From assembly GCA_036373915.1 (NCBI GenBank), contig DASUUU010000135.1, positions 1 through 64,000 of the forward strand: 64,000 nt of DNA. The letters run 5' to 3'. The stretch comes from JASLBX01 sp036373915 (lineage in GTDB: Bacteria > Actinomycetota > Actinomycetes > Jiangellales > Jiangellaceae). This document shows positions 27,172-35,430 of the stretch, piece after piece. Below the pieces are notes generated by a model that was not told the DNA's origin, ran no database searches, and was given only the letters and a program-made list of their open reading frames with translations. The first letter of the stretch is position 1. Every line of letters begins with the position of its first letter. The translations under genes were made by a program, and so were the position numbers.

Positions 27172-29526
27172 TTAGAGCGCATTAGGGGTTTCCCGACCAG
27201 AGCCGTCGTCGGCACCGAGAAATACACGCAGTGCGGCGACGAACTCGGCGCGGGAACGGACGCCCAGCTTGGTTCTTATCCGCGCGACATGATGCTCCAC
27301 AGTCTTTGGGGAGACATAAAGCTGCGCGCCGATTTCCCGGTGGGTGCGGCCGGCGAGGACGAGCCGAGCGATCTCGGTCTCGCGCTCGGACAGCAACTCT
27401 GTACGACCGCTCTTGGCCGATGGAGTCCCGCTCTGAGCGAATGCTCGGGCCCGCTCCAGCAAGCGCCGTGCATCGTCGGGGTCGGTCACGCGAATTGCCG
27501 CCTGGCCGGCCAGCCTGGAGGCCTCCCACGGCAGTTCCGCCGCGTCGAGCGCATCGGCTGTCGCATGCACGGCCGCGCGATCCACGTCTTCCCGCATGAT
27601 CTTTGTCCAGCATTGCGCTGCCTGGCGCAATGCCTCCTGCCGTCCGGTGAATCCGGTTTGGCCCGCAAACCACTCTGCGGCGCGCGCCGCCGCCATCGAG
27701 TCGTCGAGGGCTATCCCGGCCTGGAGATCGATCCACCGGAGCGCGGCGCACCAGCCCGGCGTTGGACCGAGGCGATCAACGATGTCCCGGAGCGCGTCCA
27801 TCACCGGCGTAGCGCGGTGGGCGTTACCCAGCCGAGCCGCAGCCACGACGAGTTCTTCCACGCACTCGATCTGAAAGAGGTCTACCGCCCTTCGAGCGAG
27901 CACGTGCTCGGCGCGGCTCCACGCCTCGCGCAACGTCGCGACGTCCCCGGAGCGCCGGGCGATGCCGGCAGCAAGGCCGGCGCGCAGCAGCAGGTCGCGG
28001 CCCGTCAGCTGAAGGTCCGCTGTGCGGCGCAGCTCGGCAATGGCGCCGTCGTACCGGCCGGTCCGCATCTGAACCCAGGCACGGAGCAGGCGATGCCGGT
28101 CGGCCGCTACCGGACCACCGACGCCCGCGGAGATCGCCGCCTCGAGCAGCCGCTCGCCGGTGCGCGCGTCGCCTGCCGTCACCGCGACGATGGCGCCCAG
28201 CGCGTGCGGCGTATCGGGAAGGACCGCGGCCGGAGCAGCTCGTTCAGCGGCCTCAGCAGCCTCGATGAACAGCGGTAGCGCGTCCGCCGGGTCGGTGACC
28301 GCGATAGCGGCCTCGGCCAACCGGTGTACCGGCGCCGGAGCCTCACCGGTGGCAGCGTGCCGTGCCTGCTCGACGTGGCCGATCGACATAAGCGCAGGGA
28401 CGGCGAGCACCCGGCCCAGTGGTCCGCCCGCGAGCAGCGCCTCGACCGCCCGATGCGACCGGCCGTGGTGGGCCTCGACAGCGCCCACCACCCGGGCGAG
28501 ACGGGTCCGGTCGGACTCCGCGGACGGTGTTGCCAAGCCGTCGGCGGACTGACCCAGCAGCGCTGCGGCCTCGGCCCTGCCGGCGGACAACGACGCTGGA
28601 TCGGCGCCTGCATCAGCTGCGTCGTCGAACCACGCGAGAGCAAGGTCCGGTTCGGACAGGCACACCCGCTCGCCGGCCGCCCGGTAGGCATCGGCCGCGA
28701 CCGGACCAAGGACCCGGCCGGCTCGAAGCTGGTTCGCGGCGACAATCGGGTCGAGGCCGGACGCGAGCAGCGCGTGCGCCACATCGCTGTGTACCCGGCG
28801 GAGCTCGGCCGGCGAGAGGTCCGCCTTGATCGCCGTCGCGACGGCAGGGACGACGCTGTCGGCGTCGGGTGCGAGCAGGCCGCTGTCGCGGAGCAGCCGC
28901 ATGATCTGTGGTAGTTCAGCGGACGGCACGCCGCTCGCGTCGCCTAGCAGGCCGTCCGGCAGGTCGAGTCCCAACGCGAGCACCCGAGCGACCCCAGCGG
29001 CGGACGGACCACCGACGGCAAGCCGCTGCTGTACGCGAGCGACCAGCGCCGGCGGCACCGTTCCGGATGGTGCCGATGCGAGCGTGGCGGCGATGGCGGG
29101 CAGTCCCGCCGATTCGGCGTGGATCTGTTGGGCGTGTTCGATGCTGGGTGCCGTACCGGTGAGGCGCTGGACAAGGCCGGCGATGTCGGCCGGACCCAGC
29201 GGGGCCAGCTGAGTCACGCTCCCGCCGGCCGCGACAACCGCCTCGTCGAGTTCGGCGAGCTCCGGGCGGTCCAAGGTCGGCCGTCGGCTGATCACCATGT
29301 CGACGCCGTCACGCGCGGCGCGGGCAAGCAGCACAAGCACGTCGCCACCTAGTCGTTGCGCGTCGTCGACGAGTACCAGCGAGTTCTGAGGTGCGGCGGC
29401 GATGCGGGCTCGGAGTTCGGCTGCTTCATCGGCGGGGCCGACTCGGATCGGGTGCCCACCGGCGGCGGTCACCAGTTCGGTCATCCGGTGCGTACGTCCC
29501 GACCCGTCGACCCCCACGACGACCAT
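27172..29526 (-). CDS. LuxR-type ATPase transcriptional regulator, candidate IniR-like
   Basis: 784 residues. The N-terminal ATPase has a Walker A-like GVDGSGRTHR (about 5-14) and Walker B SLVLVDDAQRL (about 54-64). A long helical, Ala/Leu-rich middle follows. The C-terminal LuxR helix-turn-helix (about 710-765) has LSERETEIARLVLAGRTHRE and VSPKTVEHHVARIRTKLGV. The architecture is that of the large STAND/MalT-like regulators. In mycobacteria a regulator of this kind (IniR) sits beside iniBAC; here it is on the same strand, 106 bases before the IniB-like gene, so it is the obvious candidate controller. GTG 29529 directly before the ATG is an alternative start. Confidence 0.87.
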   Translation of the reverse strand: MVVVGVDGSGRTHRMTELVTAAGGHPIRVGPADEAAELRARIAAAPQNSLVLVDDAQRLGGDVLVLLARAARDGVDMVISRRPTLDRPELAELDEAVVAAGGSVTQLAPLGPADIAGLVQRLTGTAPSIEHAQQIHAESAGLPAIAATLASAPSGTVPPALVARVQQRLAVGGPSAAGVARVLALGLDLPDGLLGDASGVPSAELPQIMRLLRDSGLLAPDADSVVPAVATAIKADLSPAELRRVHSDVAHALLASGLDPIVAANQLRAGRVLGPVAADAYRAAGERVCLSEPDLALAWFDDAADAGADPASLSAGRAEAAALLGQSADGLATPSAESDRTRLARVVGAVEAHHGRSHRAVEALLAGGPLGRVLAVPALMSIGHVEQARHAATGEAPAPVHRLAEAAIAVTDPADALPLFIEAAEAAERAAPAAVLPDTPHALGAIVAVTAGDARTGERLLEAAISAGVGGPVAADRHRLLRAWVQMRTGRYDGAIAELRRTADLQLTGRDLLLRAGLAAGIARRSGDVATLREAWSRAEHVLARRAVDLFQIECVEELVVAAARLGNAHRATPVMDALRDIVDRLGPTPGWCAALRWIDLQAGIALDDSMAAARAAEWFAGQTGFTGRQEALRQAAQCWTKIMREDVDRAAVHATADALDAAELPWEASRLAGQAAIRVTDPDDARRLLERARAFAQSGTPSAKSGRTELLSERETEIARLVLAGRTHREIGAQLYVSPKTVEHHVARIRTKLGVRSRAEFVAALRVFLGADDGSGRETPNAL

Positions 29527-29570
29527 CACGGGCCAAGTGTGGCCGAATCCACCACCGCCCGGCTAGGTGT

Positions 29571-29680
29571 CGTTCGATCACGTTCGGCAGCGGCCGGCCT
29601 GCTGAACGTGATCAACCGGCGCCGTACCACCCGCACGCGCCTGGTAGAGCACCGACGAACCTGCTGAACGTGATCGAACT
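29571..29680. repeat. Dispersed palindrome family A, copy 2 (composite)
   Basis: One left arm GTTCGATCACGTTCGGCAG (29572-29590) faces two right arms: CTGCTGAACGTGATCAAC (29599-29616) and CCTGCTGAACGTGATCGAAC (29660-29679). Between them is the core variant GCGCCGTACCACCCGC, here followed by a degenerate partner. The element fills the gap between the LuxR-type gene and the B12-binding gene and runs into the latter's stop codon. Confidence 0.75.
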
Positions 29681-30092
29681 ACGCGGTGACGCGGGAACGC
29701 AGTTCGGTATCGACCCAGTGCACTATCTCGTGGGTCGTCGCGCCCGGGGTGAAGATCTTCGCCACACCCATCTGTTCGAGCAACGGCAGATCGGCGTCGG
29801 GAATGATCCCTCCACCGAACACGACGATGTCGCTGGCGTCACGCTCGGCGAGCAGGTCGATGACCTTGCGGAACAGGGTCATGTGCGCTCCGGACAGCAC
29901 CGACAGCCCGATCGCGTCCACATCCTCCTGGATGGCCGCCTCGACTATCTGTTCGGGCGTCTGGTGCAAGCCGGTGTAGACGACCTCGACGCCGGCATCG
30001 CGTAATGCGCGGGCCACCACCTTGGCGCCGCGATCGTGACCGTCCAACCCGGGCTTGGCCACTACGACACGCAGTGGACTCGTTCCTGCCAT
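29679..30092 (-). CDS. Cobalamin B12-binding subunit, methylmalonyl-CoA mutase C-terminal type
   Basis: 137 residues. It has the adenosylcobalamin-binding signature: LRVVVAKPGLDGHDRGAKVV holds the DxHxxG motif with the cobalt-ligand His, IGLSVLSGAHM supplies the SxL, and FGGGIIPD supplies the GG motif. It is the stand-alone B12 module that pairs with a separate catalytic mutase subunit (methylmalonyl- or related acyl-CoA mutases). No catalytic subunit gene is in the window. The ATG at 30092 has GGAGG 4 bases upstream; an open frame extends 13 codons further. It is followed by a family A repeat and then the LuxR-type regulator gene. Confidence 0.92.
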   Translation of the reverse strand: MAGTSPLRVVVAKPGLDGHDRGAKVVARALRDAGVEVVYTGLHQTPEQIVEAAIQEDVDAIGLSVLSGAHMTLFRKVIDLLAERDASDIVVFGGGIIPDADLPLLEQMGVAKIFTPGATTHEIVHWVDTELRSRVTA

Positions 30093-30270
30093 ACCGCCTC
30101 CGTACGCCGTCGTACCCGGCTCCGCCGCCACCCGCGCGGCGCCTCATCTAGAGGGTAGCCAGGGGAACGGGTCGCAGGACAGGTCGGTCGCTGGTACTGA
30201 CCATCAACCTGCCGCGTCTCAGTATGTAAGACGCTTTCCAGGCCCTCCGGGCTGGCCGGAGTCTCCGCAG

Positions 30271-30286
30271 GTCACGGAAGGGTTAC
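30271..30286 (+). promoter_or_regulatory. Candidate MtrA-type box upstream of M23 peptidase gene
   Basis: GTCACGGAAGGGTTAC fits GTCACG-N4-GGTWAC. The same pattern occurs upstream of rpfB (40958-40973). MtrA is known to control peptidoglycan hydrolase genes in actinobacteria through GTNAC-type repeats; the assignment here is inference. Confidence 0.4.
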
Positions 30287-30355
30287 AGGGTGATCTCAAC
30301 CACACCAAGAACGCAACGGGCCGGAGAACACCGGTCGCCAGATTGCCAGGAGGGC

Positions 30356-30385
30356 TTGGCTGCTCGGCACGGGTTCCGTTATGGT
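30356..30385 (+). promoter_or_regulatory. Possible sigma-A promoter of the M23 peptidase gene
   Basis: TTGGCT (30356-30361) and TATGGT (30380-30385) are separated by 18 bases, ending 36 bases before the GTG start. Both hexamers are near consensus. GGAAGG follows as the ribosome site. Confidence 0.4.
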
Positions 30386-30421
30386 CGGCCGGTCCCCTGC
30401 AATAGACGGAAGGCACTTGCG

Positions 30422-31150
30422 GTGTCTAAACGCTCCGGCAAGGGGCGACATTGTCGCCGCCGCCGGCCCGTATCCCTGCCATCGGTCGTCGGTTCCGTCG
30501 CGGTGCTGGCCGCCGCGTCCGGGACGCTGACGATGCCTTCGGCAGGCGCCTCGAACGGAGTGTTCTTCTCCAGCGACGCGCTGCAACGTCCGGAGGCTGC
30601 CAACCGCACTGAAAGCGGGTTGGGCACCGTCGTGGCCGCGGGCCAGTCGCTGAAGGAAGAGAGTGCAGAGCGGGCTGAAGCAGCCCACGAGGCCGCCGTC
30701 GAGCAGGCCCGCAAGGAGGCTGCCGAGCGCAAGGCCCGCCAGGAGCGCGAGGCGCGCCGCTGGGTCGCCCCGCTGTCCAGCTACCGCATCAGCGCGACGT
30801 TCGGATCGACCGGACGGCTGTGGTCCGGTACCCACACCGGCACCGACCTGGCCGCGTCCTACGGCGCGGAGGTCAGGTCGCTGTCCTCTGGAGAGATCAT
30901 CTGGTCCGGGTGGGACGGCGCGTACGGCAACAAGATCATCGTGCAGCACTGGGACGGCACCGAGACCTGGTACTGCCACCTGTCGCGGTTCATCAAGCGT
31001 TCGGGGAGCGTAGCCCCGGGCGAGGTCATCGGCGCCGTGGGCTCGACGGGCAATTCCACCGGCCCACACCTGCACCTCGAGGTACACCCAGCGGGCAGCG
31101 GGGCCGTCAACCCGCAGAACTGGCTCGCCGAGCGGGGTCTGACTCTCTGA
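30422..31150 (+). CDS. Exported M23-family metallopeptidase
   Basis: 242 residues. It is probably a LytM-type endopeptidase cutting peptidoglycan cross-bridges. A basic N-terminus and hydrophobic segment (about 17-42) form the signal peptide, followed by a charged Glu/Ala/Lys/Arg coiled coil (about 75-112) and the M23 domain (about 116-242). The zinc ligands are present: HTGTDLAAS (HxxxD, about 138-142) and HLHLEVHP (about 217-219), with WYCHLSRF supplying the second His. The start is GTG 30422 with GGAAGG upstream; the longer open frame overlaps the promoter. It converges with the ABC-F gene. Confidence 0.93.
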   Translation: MSKRSGKGRHCRRRRPVSLPSVVGSVAVLAAASGTLTMPSAGASNGVFFSSDALQRPEAANRTESGLGTVVAAGQSLKEESAERAEAAHEAAVEQARKEAAERKARQEREARRWVAPLSSYRISATFGSTGRLWSGTHTGTDLAASYGAEVRSLSSGEIIWSGWDGAYGNKIIVQHWDGTETWYCHLSRFIKRSGSVAPGEVIGAVGSTGNSTGPHLHLEVHPAGSGAVNPQNWLAERGLTL

Positions 31151-31154
31151 TTCA

Positions 31155-31176
31155 CCGGCCGCAGCGGCGCGGCCGG
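31155..31176. terminator. Hairpin between convergent M23 and ABC-F genes
   Basis: CCGGCCGC (31155-31162) pairs with GCGGCCGG (31169-31176) around a 6-base loop, 5 bases after the M23 stop. It could serve transcripts from both sides. Confidence 0.45.
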
Positions 31177-31251
31177 CCGTGAGGACCCGGCGGTACCGTG
31201 GTCGGCTTCTGCGCATCGGCCGATCCGGTCCATGCCGCCGCCGAGGTGGCC

Positions 31252-33021
31252 CTATTCGACCTGCTCGGCCAGAGCCATCCACCTGGCCTCGAGCGTTTCC
31301 CGCTCCGCCTGGAGCTCTCGCAATGCTCCGTCCAACGCGAGCACCCGCTCGGGATCCGTCGCATGCTCGGCCAGTTCGACGTGCAGGCGCTCCTCGCGGC
31401 GGGTCAGCTTGTCGACCTCCCGTTCGATCCGCGCCAACTCCTTGCGTGCCGCTCTCCTGTCTCCGGCGCGGAGCCGGGCCGAACCGCCCGCGTCGCCAGA
31501 TCCGGATGAACCGCCGCCAGTGCCGGCCGTGGCCGAGTGCCGGCGCGCAAGGTACTCCTCGACTCCCCCGGGCAGGTGGACGAGCGAGCCGTCACCCAGC
31601 AGTGCCCAGATCGCATCGGTGGTCCGTTCCAGGAACCAGCGGTCGTGGCTGACCACGACAACCGTTCCCGGCCAGCGGTCGAGCAGGTCTTCCAGCACCG
31701 TCAGGGTTTCGATGTCGAGGTCGTTCGTCGGCTCGTCCAACAGCAGCACGTTGGGCTCTGTCATCAGCAGCCGCAACAGCTGCAACCGTCGCCGTTCGCC
31801 GCCGGACAGCTCGGACACGGGGGTCGCCAGGACCGGACCGGGGAAACCGAACTGCTCCAGCAGTTGGCGCGCCGTCAATTCTCGCCGACCCACCGTCGTG
31901 ACCCGGCGGACGTCCTGCGCAGCGTCGAGCACCCGCGCGCCAGGATCGAGTTCGGTGACCTCCTGGCTCAGGTACGCGGGCACGACGGTGGGCCCGACCC
32001 GCACCTTGCCGGCTTGCGGGCGCAGATCGCCGGCCAGCAGGCGTAGCAGGGTCGTCTTGCCCGAACCGTTCACTCCCACGACGCCGACCCGGTCTCCCGG
32101 GCCCAGCCGCCACGTCACGCGATCCAGCAGCGGACGACTGCCGTAGCCGACCGTCACGTCTTCGAGGTCATAGCCGCTCTTACCCAGCCTTGCTGCGGCG
32201 AACCGGGCCAGCTCGTAGCGGTCACGAGGGGGTGGCTCGTCGGCGATGAGGGCGTTGGCCGCCTCGATCCGGAACTTCGGCTTGGAGGTCCGGGCCGGCG
32301 GCCCGCGCCGCAGCCAGGCGAGCTCCTTGCGGAGCAGGTTGGCCCGCCGCGCTTCGGTCGCAGCCGCAATCCGTTCCCGCTCAGCGCGGGCCAGAACGAA
32401 CTCCGAGTAGCCGCCGTCATAGCTGCGGACGTCGCCGTCGACGACCTCCCACAACGTGTCGCACACCGCATCGAGGAGCCAGCGGTCGTGGGACACGAGC
32501 ACAACAGTGCGGCCGGACGAGCGCAGGTACCGAGCCAGCCAGTCGATGGCCTCCACGTCAAGGTGGTTCGTCGGTTCGTCGAGCAAAAGCAGGTCGTCGT
32601 CGCCGATGAGCAGCCGGGCCAGCGATACGCGACGCCGTTCCCCGCCGGAGAGCGGACCTATCGTCGCATCCATCGGCACCGCAGCGAGCAGGTTCGCCAG
32701 CACTTCGCGGATCCGGGCGTCACCGGCCCACTCGTGCTCGGCACGAGCACCAAGGACGACCGCGCCAACGGTCTGCTCCGCCGGAAGATCGTCTACTTGC
32801 GAGAGGCGGCCCACCCGCAACCCGCCGGTATGGGTGACTCGCCCGGTATCGACGGGTTGGCGGCGGGCGAGCACGTTGACGAGCGTCGTCTTGCCCGACC
32901 CGTTACGCCCCACGGCGCCGATCCGGTCGCCCTGGGCGATGCCCAACGAGACGTCACGAAGGATCTGACGCGTTCCCAGAGCCAGCCCGACCGACTCGAG
33001 ATTGACCAGATTGACCGCCAT
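31252..33021 (-). CDS. ABC-F family ATPase (Uup-like)
   Basis: 589 residues with two ABC ATPase domains and no membrane segment. Domain 1 has GRNGSGKTTL (about 38-47), LSGGERRRVSLARLL and LLLLDEPTNHLD. Domain 2 has GVNGSGKTTLLRLL (about 320-333), LSGGERRRLQLLRLL and LLLLDEPTNDLD. A charged coiled-coil C-terminus (about 500-589), carrying REVDKLTRREERLHVELAEH, resembles the Uup subfamily tail. ABC-F proteins bind the ribosome or nucleic acids; some protect against antibiotics, but nothing here indicates resistance. It lies 29 bases after ispE on the same strand, the usual actinobacterial order. Confidence 0.92.
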   Translation of the reverse strand: MAVNLVNLESVGLALGTRQILRDVSLGIAQGDRIGAVGRNGSGKTTLVNVLARRQPVDTGRVTHTGGLRVGRLSQVDDLPAEQTVGAVVLGARAEHEWAGDARIREVLANLLAAVPMDATIGPLSGGERRRVSLARLLIGDDDLLLLDEPTNHLDVEAIDWLARYLRSSGRTVVLVSHDRWLLDAVCDTLWEVVDGDVRSYDGGYSEFVLARAERERIAAATEARRANLLRKELAWLRRGPPARTSKPKFRIEAANALIADEPPPRDRYELARFAAARLGKSGYDLEDVTVGYGSRPLLDRVTWRLGPGDRVGVVGVNGSGKTTLLRLLAGDLRPQAGKVRVGPTVVPAYLSQEVTELDPGARVLDAAQDVRRVTTVGRRELTARQLLEQFGFPGPVLATPVSELSGGERRRLQLLRLLMTEPNVLLLDEPTNDLDIETLTVLEDLLDRWPGTVVVVSHDRWFLERTTDAIWALLGDGSLVHLPGGVEEYLARRHSATAGTGGGSSGSGDAGGSARLRAGDRRAARKELARIEREVDKLTRREERLHVELAEHATDPERVLALDGALRELQAERETLEARWMALAEQVE

Positions 33022-33050
33022 GACGCGGCCAGCTTCTCACAGCCGGCAGG

Positions 33051-33959
33051 TCACACGAGCCGAGCGCCCGGGGCCGGCCCGGTGACCACCCAGGCGTCCG
33101 CACACACCTCCGATGCCGCCAGGCCCGCGGCGAGGTCCTCGGCGTGTTCGCCGTCACGCCCGAGGAAGACGCACGTCGGCCCGGATCCGGACACGATTCC
33201 CGCAATGGCGCCGTAGTCCATGCCCGTATCGAGCGTGGTACGCAACGACGGGAGCAACGAGCAGGCCGCCTGCTGCAGGTCGTTGCGCATGCTCGCGCCC
33301 AATGCGGCAGGATCCCCCGCGCGCAGCGCGGCCAGCACATCGTGCCCGACGGTGGGTCGTCCGACGGACTCACCGCCGCGAAGGCGGTCGAGTTCGGCGT
33401 ACACCTCAGGCGTCGATAGCCCGTCCCTAGCCACCGCGACCACCCACTGGAACGTGCCGCCGACCATGACAGCTGTCAGCTGCTCGCCGCGTCCGGTTCC
33501 GAGGGACGTGCCACCGGCCAGCGCGAAGGGCACGTCGCTGCCCAGCCGAGCGGCCAGCATCGCCAGCTCGCCGCGGCCGAGCCCGAGATCCCACAGCGCG
33601 TCGCAGGCCACCAGGGCGGCCGCGGCGTCCGCACTGCCGCCGGCGAGCCCACCTGCCACCGGGATGCGCTTGCCGATTTCGAGTCGCACTCCCGTGCGTA
33701 CCCCGGCGTACTCGGCCAGGACCGCGGCCGCCCGAAACGCCAGGTTGCTATCGTCCACCGGCACCCGGTCGGAGTGCAGGCCGCGAACCGCCACCGAGAT
33801 CTCCTCTGCCGGGTACGCTGCCACCTCGTCGTAGAGTTCGAGCGCGTGGAATACGGTCGCCAGTTCGTGGTGGCCGTCGGCGCGCAGCGGACCCACCGAC
33901 AGGACCAGATTGATCTTCGCCGGTGCTCGTGCCAGGGCCTGTGCTCCTTCAACGTCCAT
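33051..33959 (-). CDS. ispE: 4-(cytidine 5'-diphospho)-2-C-methyl-D-erythritol kinase
   Basis: 302 residues. It phosphorylates CDP-methylerythritol in the MEP isoprenoid pathway. The N-terminal PAKINLVLSVGPLRADGHHE (about 13-32) and the GHMP-kinase ATP loop PVAGGLAGGSADAAAAL (about 100-116) are clear; SGSGPTCVFLG sits near the C-terminus. The length is normal. In many actinobacteria ispE directly follows rsmA (ksgA); here five accessory genes and 4.7 kb separate them. The ATG at 33959 faces away from the lipoprotein hydrolase gene. Confidence 0.96.
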   Translation of the reverse strand: MDVEGAQALARAPAKINLVLSVGPLRADGHHELATVFHALELYDEVAAYPAEEISVAVRGLHSDRVPVDDSNLAFRAAAVLAEYAGVRTGVRLEIGKRIPVAGGLAGGSADAAAALVACDALWDLGLGRGELAMLAARLGSDVPFALAGGTSLGTGRGEQLTAVMVGGTFQWVVAVARDGLSTPEVYAELDRLRGGESVGRPTVGHDVLAALRAGDPAALGASMRNDLQQAACSLLPSLRTTLDTGMDYGAIAGIVSGSGPTCVFLGRDGEHAEDLAAGLAASEVCADAWVVTGPAPGARLV

Positions 33960-33999
33960 ACGGGCAGGACGCTATCGCGATCTGTACGGACAGGGGTCC

Positions 34000-35079
34000 A
34001 TGTCGTGTCCAATGCATCATGGTCGGGTGAAGGCAGCAGCGAAAGTTTTGATCGTCTTGATGTCGCTGGGCGGGTACGGCTGCACAGCGGACGGCGATCC
34101 GCAGGGCGCTCCGAGTGCGACCTCTACGCCACCTGGCGCAACCACGCCCACCGCCGCGACACCGCCGGCGACCGTCCCGACCAAGCCGACTCCGACACCG
34201 ACACCCGACCCACCGCACCCGGTCTCCTTGCCGGCTCTGATGGTGACGGACTTCGACGGAAGCGATCTTCAAGTAGGGCCGGTCCTGGACCAGAACAGCG
34301 ACTACACCCGCTACGCCGTCACCTACGCCAGCGGTGAGCTGACCATCTCAGGGATCATGAACGTCCCGGCCGGTGACGGACCCTTTCCGGTACTCATCCT
34401 GGCGCACGGCTACATCGACCCTGATGTCTACACCACCGGAAGGGGCCTGGCGCGCGAGCAGGACTACCTCGCTCGGGCGGGCTACGTCGTACTGCACACG
34501 GACTACCGCAACCACGCAGGTTCGGACGACGACCCGGACAACGAACTGCGCCTGCGGCTCGGCTATGCAGAAGACGTCATCAACGCCGTCCACGCGATCC
34601 GGTCGTCCGATCTGCCGTACCTCGACGGAGACCGTGTCGGCCTGCTCGGACGCTCGATGGGAGGCGGGGTCACGTACGACGTGCTCGTGACGGCGCCCGG
34701 ACTGGTCGACGCCGCGGTCGTCTACGCGCCGGTGAGCTCGGACGCGTCCGACAACTTCGACAGGTGGCAGCGGGACGGGCCGGAGGGCGACCGGATCATC
34801 GAGGCGTACGGGGATCCGTCTGACGAGCCGGAGTTCTGGCGCCAGCGCTCGGCCAGGACGTTCTTCGACCGGATCACCGAGCCGCTGCTGATCCACCATG
34901 GCACCGCGGACGAAACCTGCCCGCTCGAATGGTCACACGAAACCCTGGACGCGCTAGAGGCGGCGGGAGTCGACGCCGAACTCATCGAGTGGGAAGGCGA
35001 GCCGCACGCTTTCGAAGCCGCGTGGGGTGAGTCGATCGAGCGAACGGCGGAGTTCTTCCATGCCCACCTCGACGGGTGA
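34000..35079 (+). CDS. Probable lipoprotein alpha/beta hydrolase (S9-type peptidase/esterase fold)
   Basis: 359 residues from the ATG at 34000, which has AGGGG close upstream; GTG 34027 would give a more typical signal peptide beginning with Lys. The N-terminus has a hydrophobic stretch ending at Cys in LGGYGC, an imperfect lipobox, followed by a long Thr/Pro/Ala linker. The hydrolase domain (about 90-359) shows VLILAHGY (oxyanion region), the nucleophile elbow LLGRSMGGGVTY with the Ser, HHGTADETCPLEWS with the Asp and GEPHAFEAAW with the His. The fold is like dienelactone hydrolase and prolyl oligopeptidase families. The substrate is unknown. Confidence 0.85.
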   Translation: MSCPMHHGRVKAAAKVLIVLMSLGGYGCTADGDPQGAPSATSTPPGATTPTAATPPATVPTKPTPTPTPDPPHPVSLPALMVTDFDGSDLQVGPVLDQNSDYTRYAVTYASGELTISGIMNVPAGDGPFPVLILAHGYIDPDVYTTGRGLAREQDYLARAGYVVLHTDYRNHAGSDDDPDNELRLRLGYAEDVINAVHAIRSSDLPYLDGDRVGLLGRSMGGGVTYDVLVTAPGLVDAAVVYAPVSSDASDNFDRWQRDGPEGDRIIEAYGDPSDEPEFWRQRSARTFFDRITEPLLIHHGTADETCPLEWSHETLDALEAAGVDAELIEWEGEPHAFEAAWGESIERTAEFFHAHLDG

Positions 35080-35104
35080 GACCGCAGGGGCGCCGCGGTG
35101 TCCA

Positions 35105-35147
35105 GGCACACGGTCAGCAGGCACACGGTCAGCCCGGCACACGGTCA
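35105..35147. repeat. Three tandem copies of GGCACACGGTCA
   Basis: Exact 12-mers start at 35105, 35120 and 35136, spaced 15 and 16 bases apart; a truncated GGGCACAC follows at 35151. They lie directly after the lipoprotein hydrolase stop. Confidence 0.6.
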
Positions 35148-35172
35148 CCTGGGCACACTGACTCTCCGCGCA

Positions 35173-35307
35173 CTTTGCAATGCGCACCTATGGGAAGCGC
35201 ATCTCTGCAATGCACACCTATGAGAAGCGCCTAGCCTCGTGAACTTGCTCGGTGCGAATGCTCCGCGCGCTTCACGGGCCGGCTTCCTCCAGGTGTGCAT
35301 TGCAAAG
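35173..35307. repeat. Dispersed palindrome family B, copy 2 (composite)
   Basis: Two left half-elements in tandem begin CTTTGCAATGCGCACC (35173) and TCTGCAATGCACACC (35203), each continuing to a GAAGCGC block. One right half-element GGCTTCCTCC, then AGGTGTGCATTGCAAAG, ends at 35307. The arms pair as in copies at 16107 and 43832. Confidence 0.8.
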
Positions 35308-35430
35308 CATGTGAGAGAGCCAGCCCGGAGGGCCGAATCGGCGGTTGCGATGGCCGCGTGACCGGATCGTTCCGGTGCAAGACTCGATGGTGCATTCCCA
35401 ATCGCCCGTTCCGGCGGCAGAATGGCGGCC

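Larger units (their letters stand above)
30093..30421. other. 329-base divergent intergenic region
   Basis: Between the B12-binding gene (minus) and the M23 peptidase gene (plus). It holds a candidate MtrA-type box (30271-30286), a possible sigma-A promoter (30356-30385) and a small hairpin GCGTCTCAGTATGTAAGACGC near 30214-30234. I looked for a ydaO-type c-di-AMP riboswitch, common before such peptidase genes, and did not find its conserved blocks. Confidence 0.5.
35080..35430. other. 351-base gap without a gene, repeat-bearing
   Basis: It contains three copies of a 12-mer (35105-35147) and a family B composite repeat (35173-35307). The last ~120 bases should include the isochorismatase promoter; no box could be assigned with confidence. 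Confidence 0.55.

Noticed and set aside
30093..30421. ydaO-type c-di-AMP riboswitch before the M23 gene
   Set aside because: The conserved blocks of that riboswitch could not be found; a standard promoter and a possible MtrA box explain the region better.
31252..33021. ABC-F gene as an antibiotic-resistance determinant
   Set aside because: The location after ispE and the Uup-like tail suggest a housekeeping ABC-F; no resistance subfamily feature is visible.
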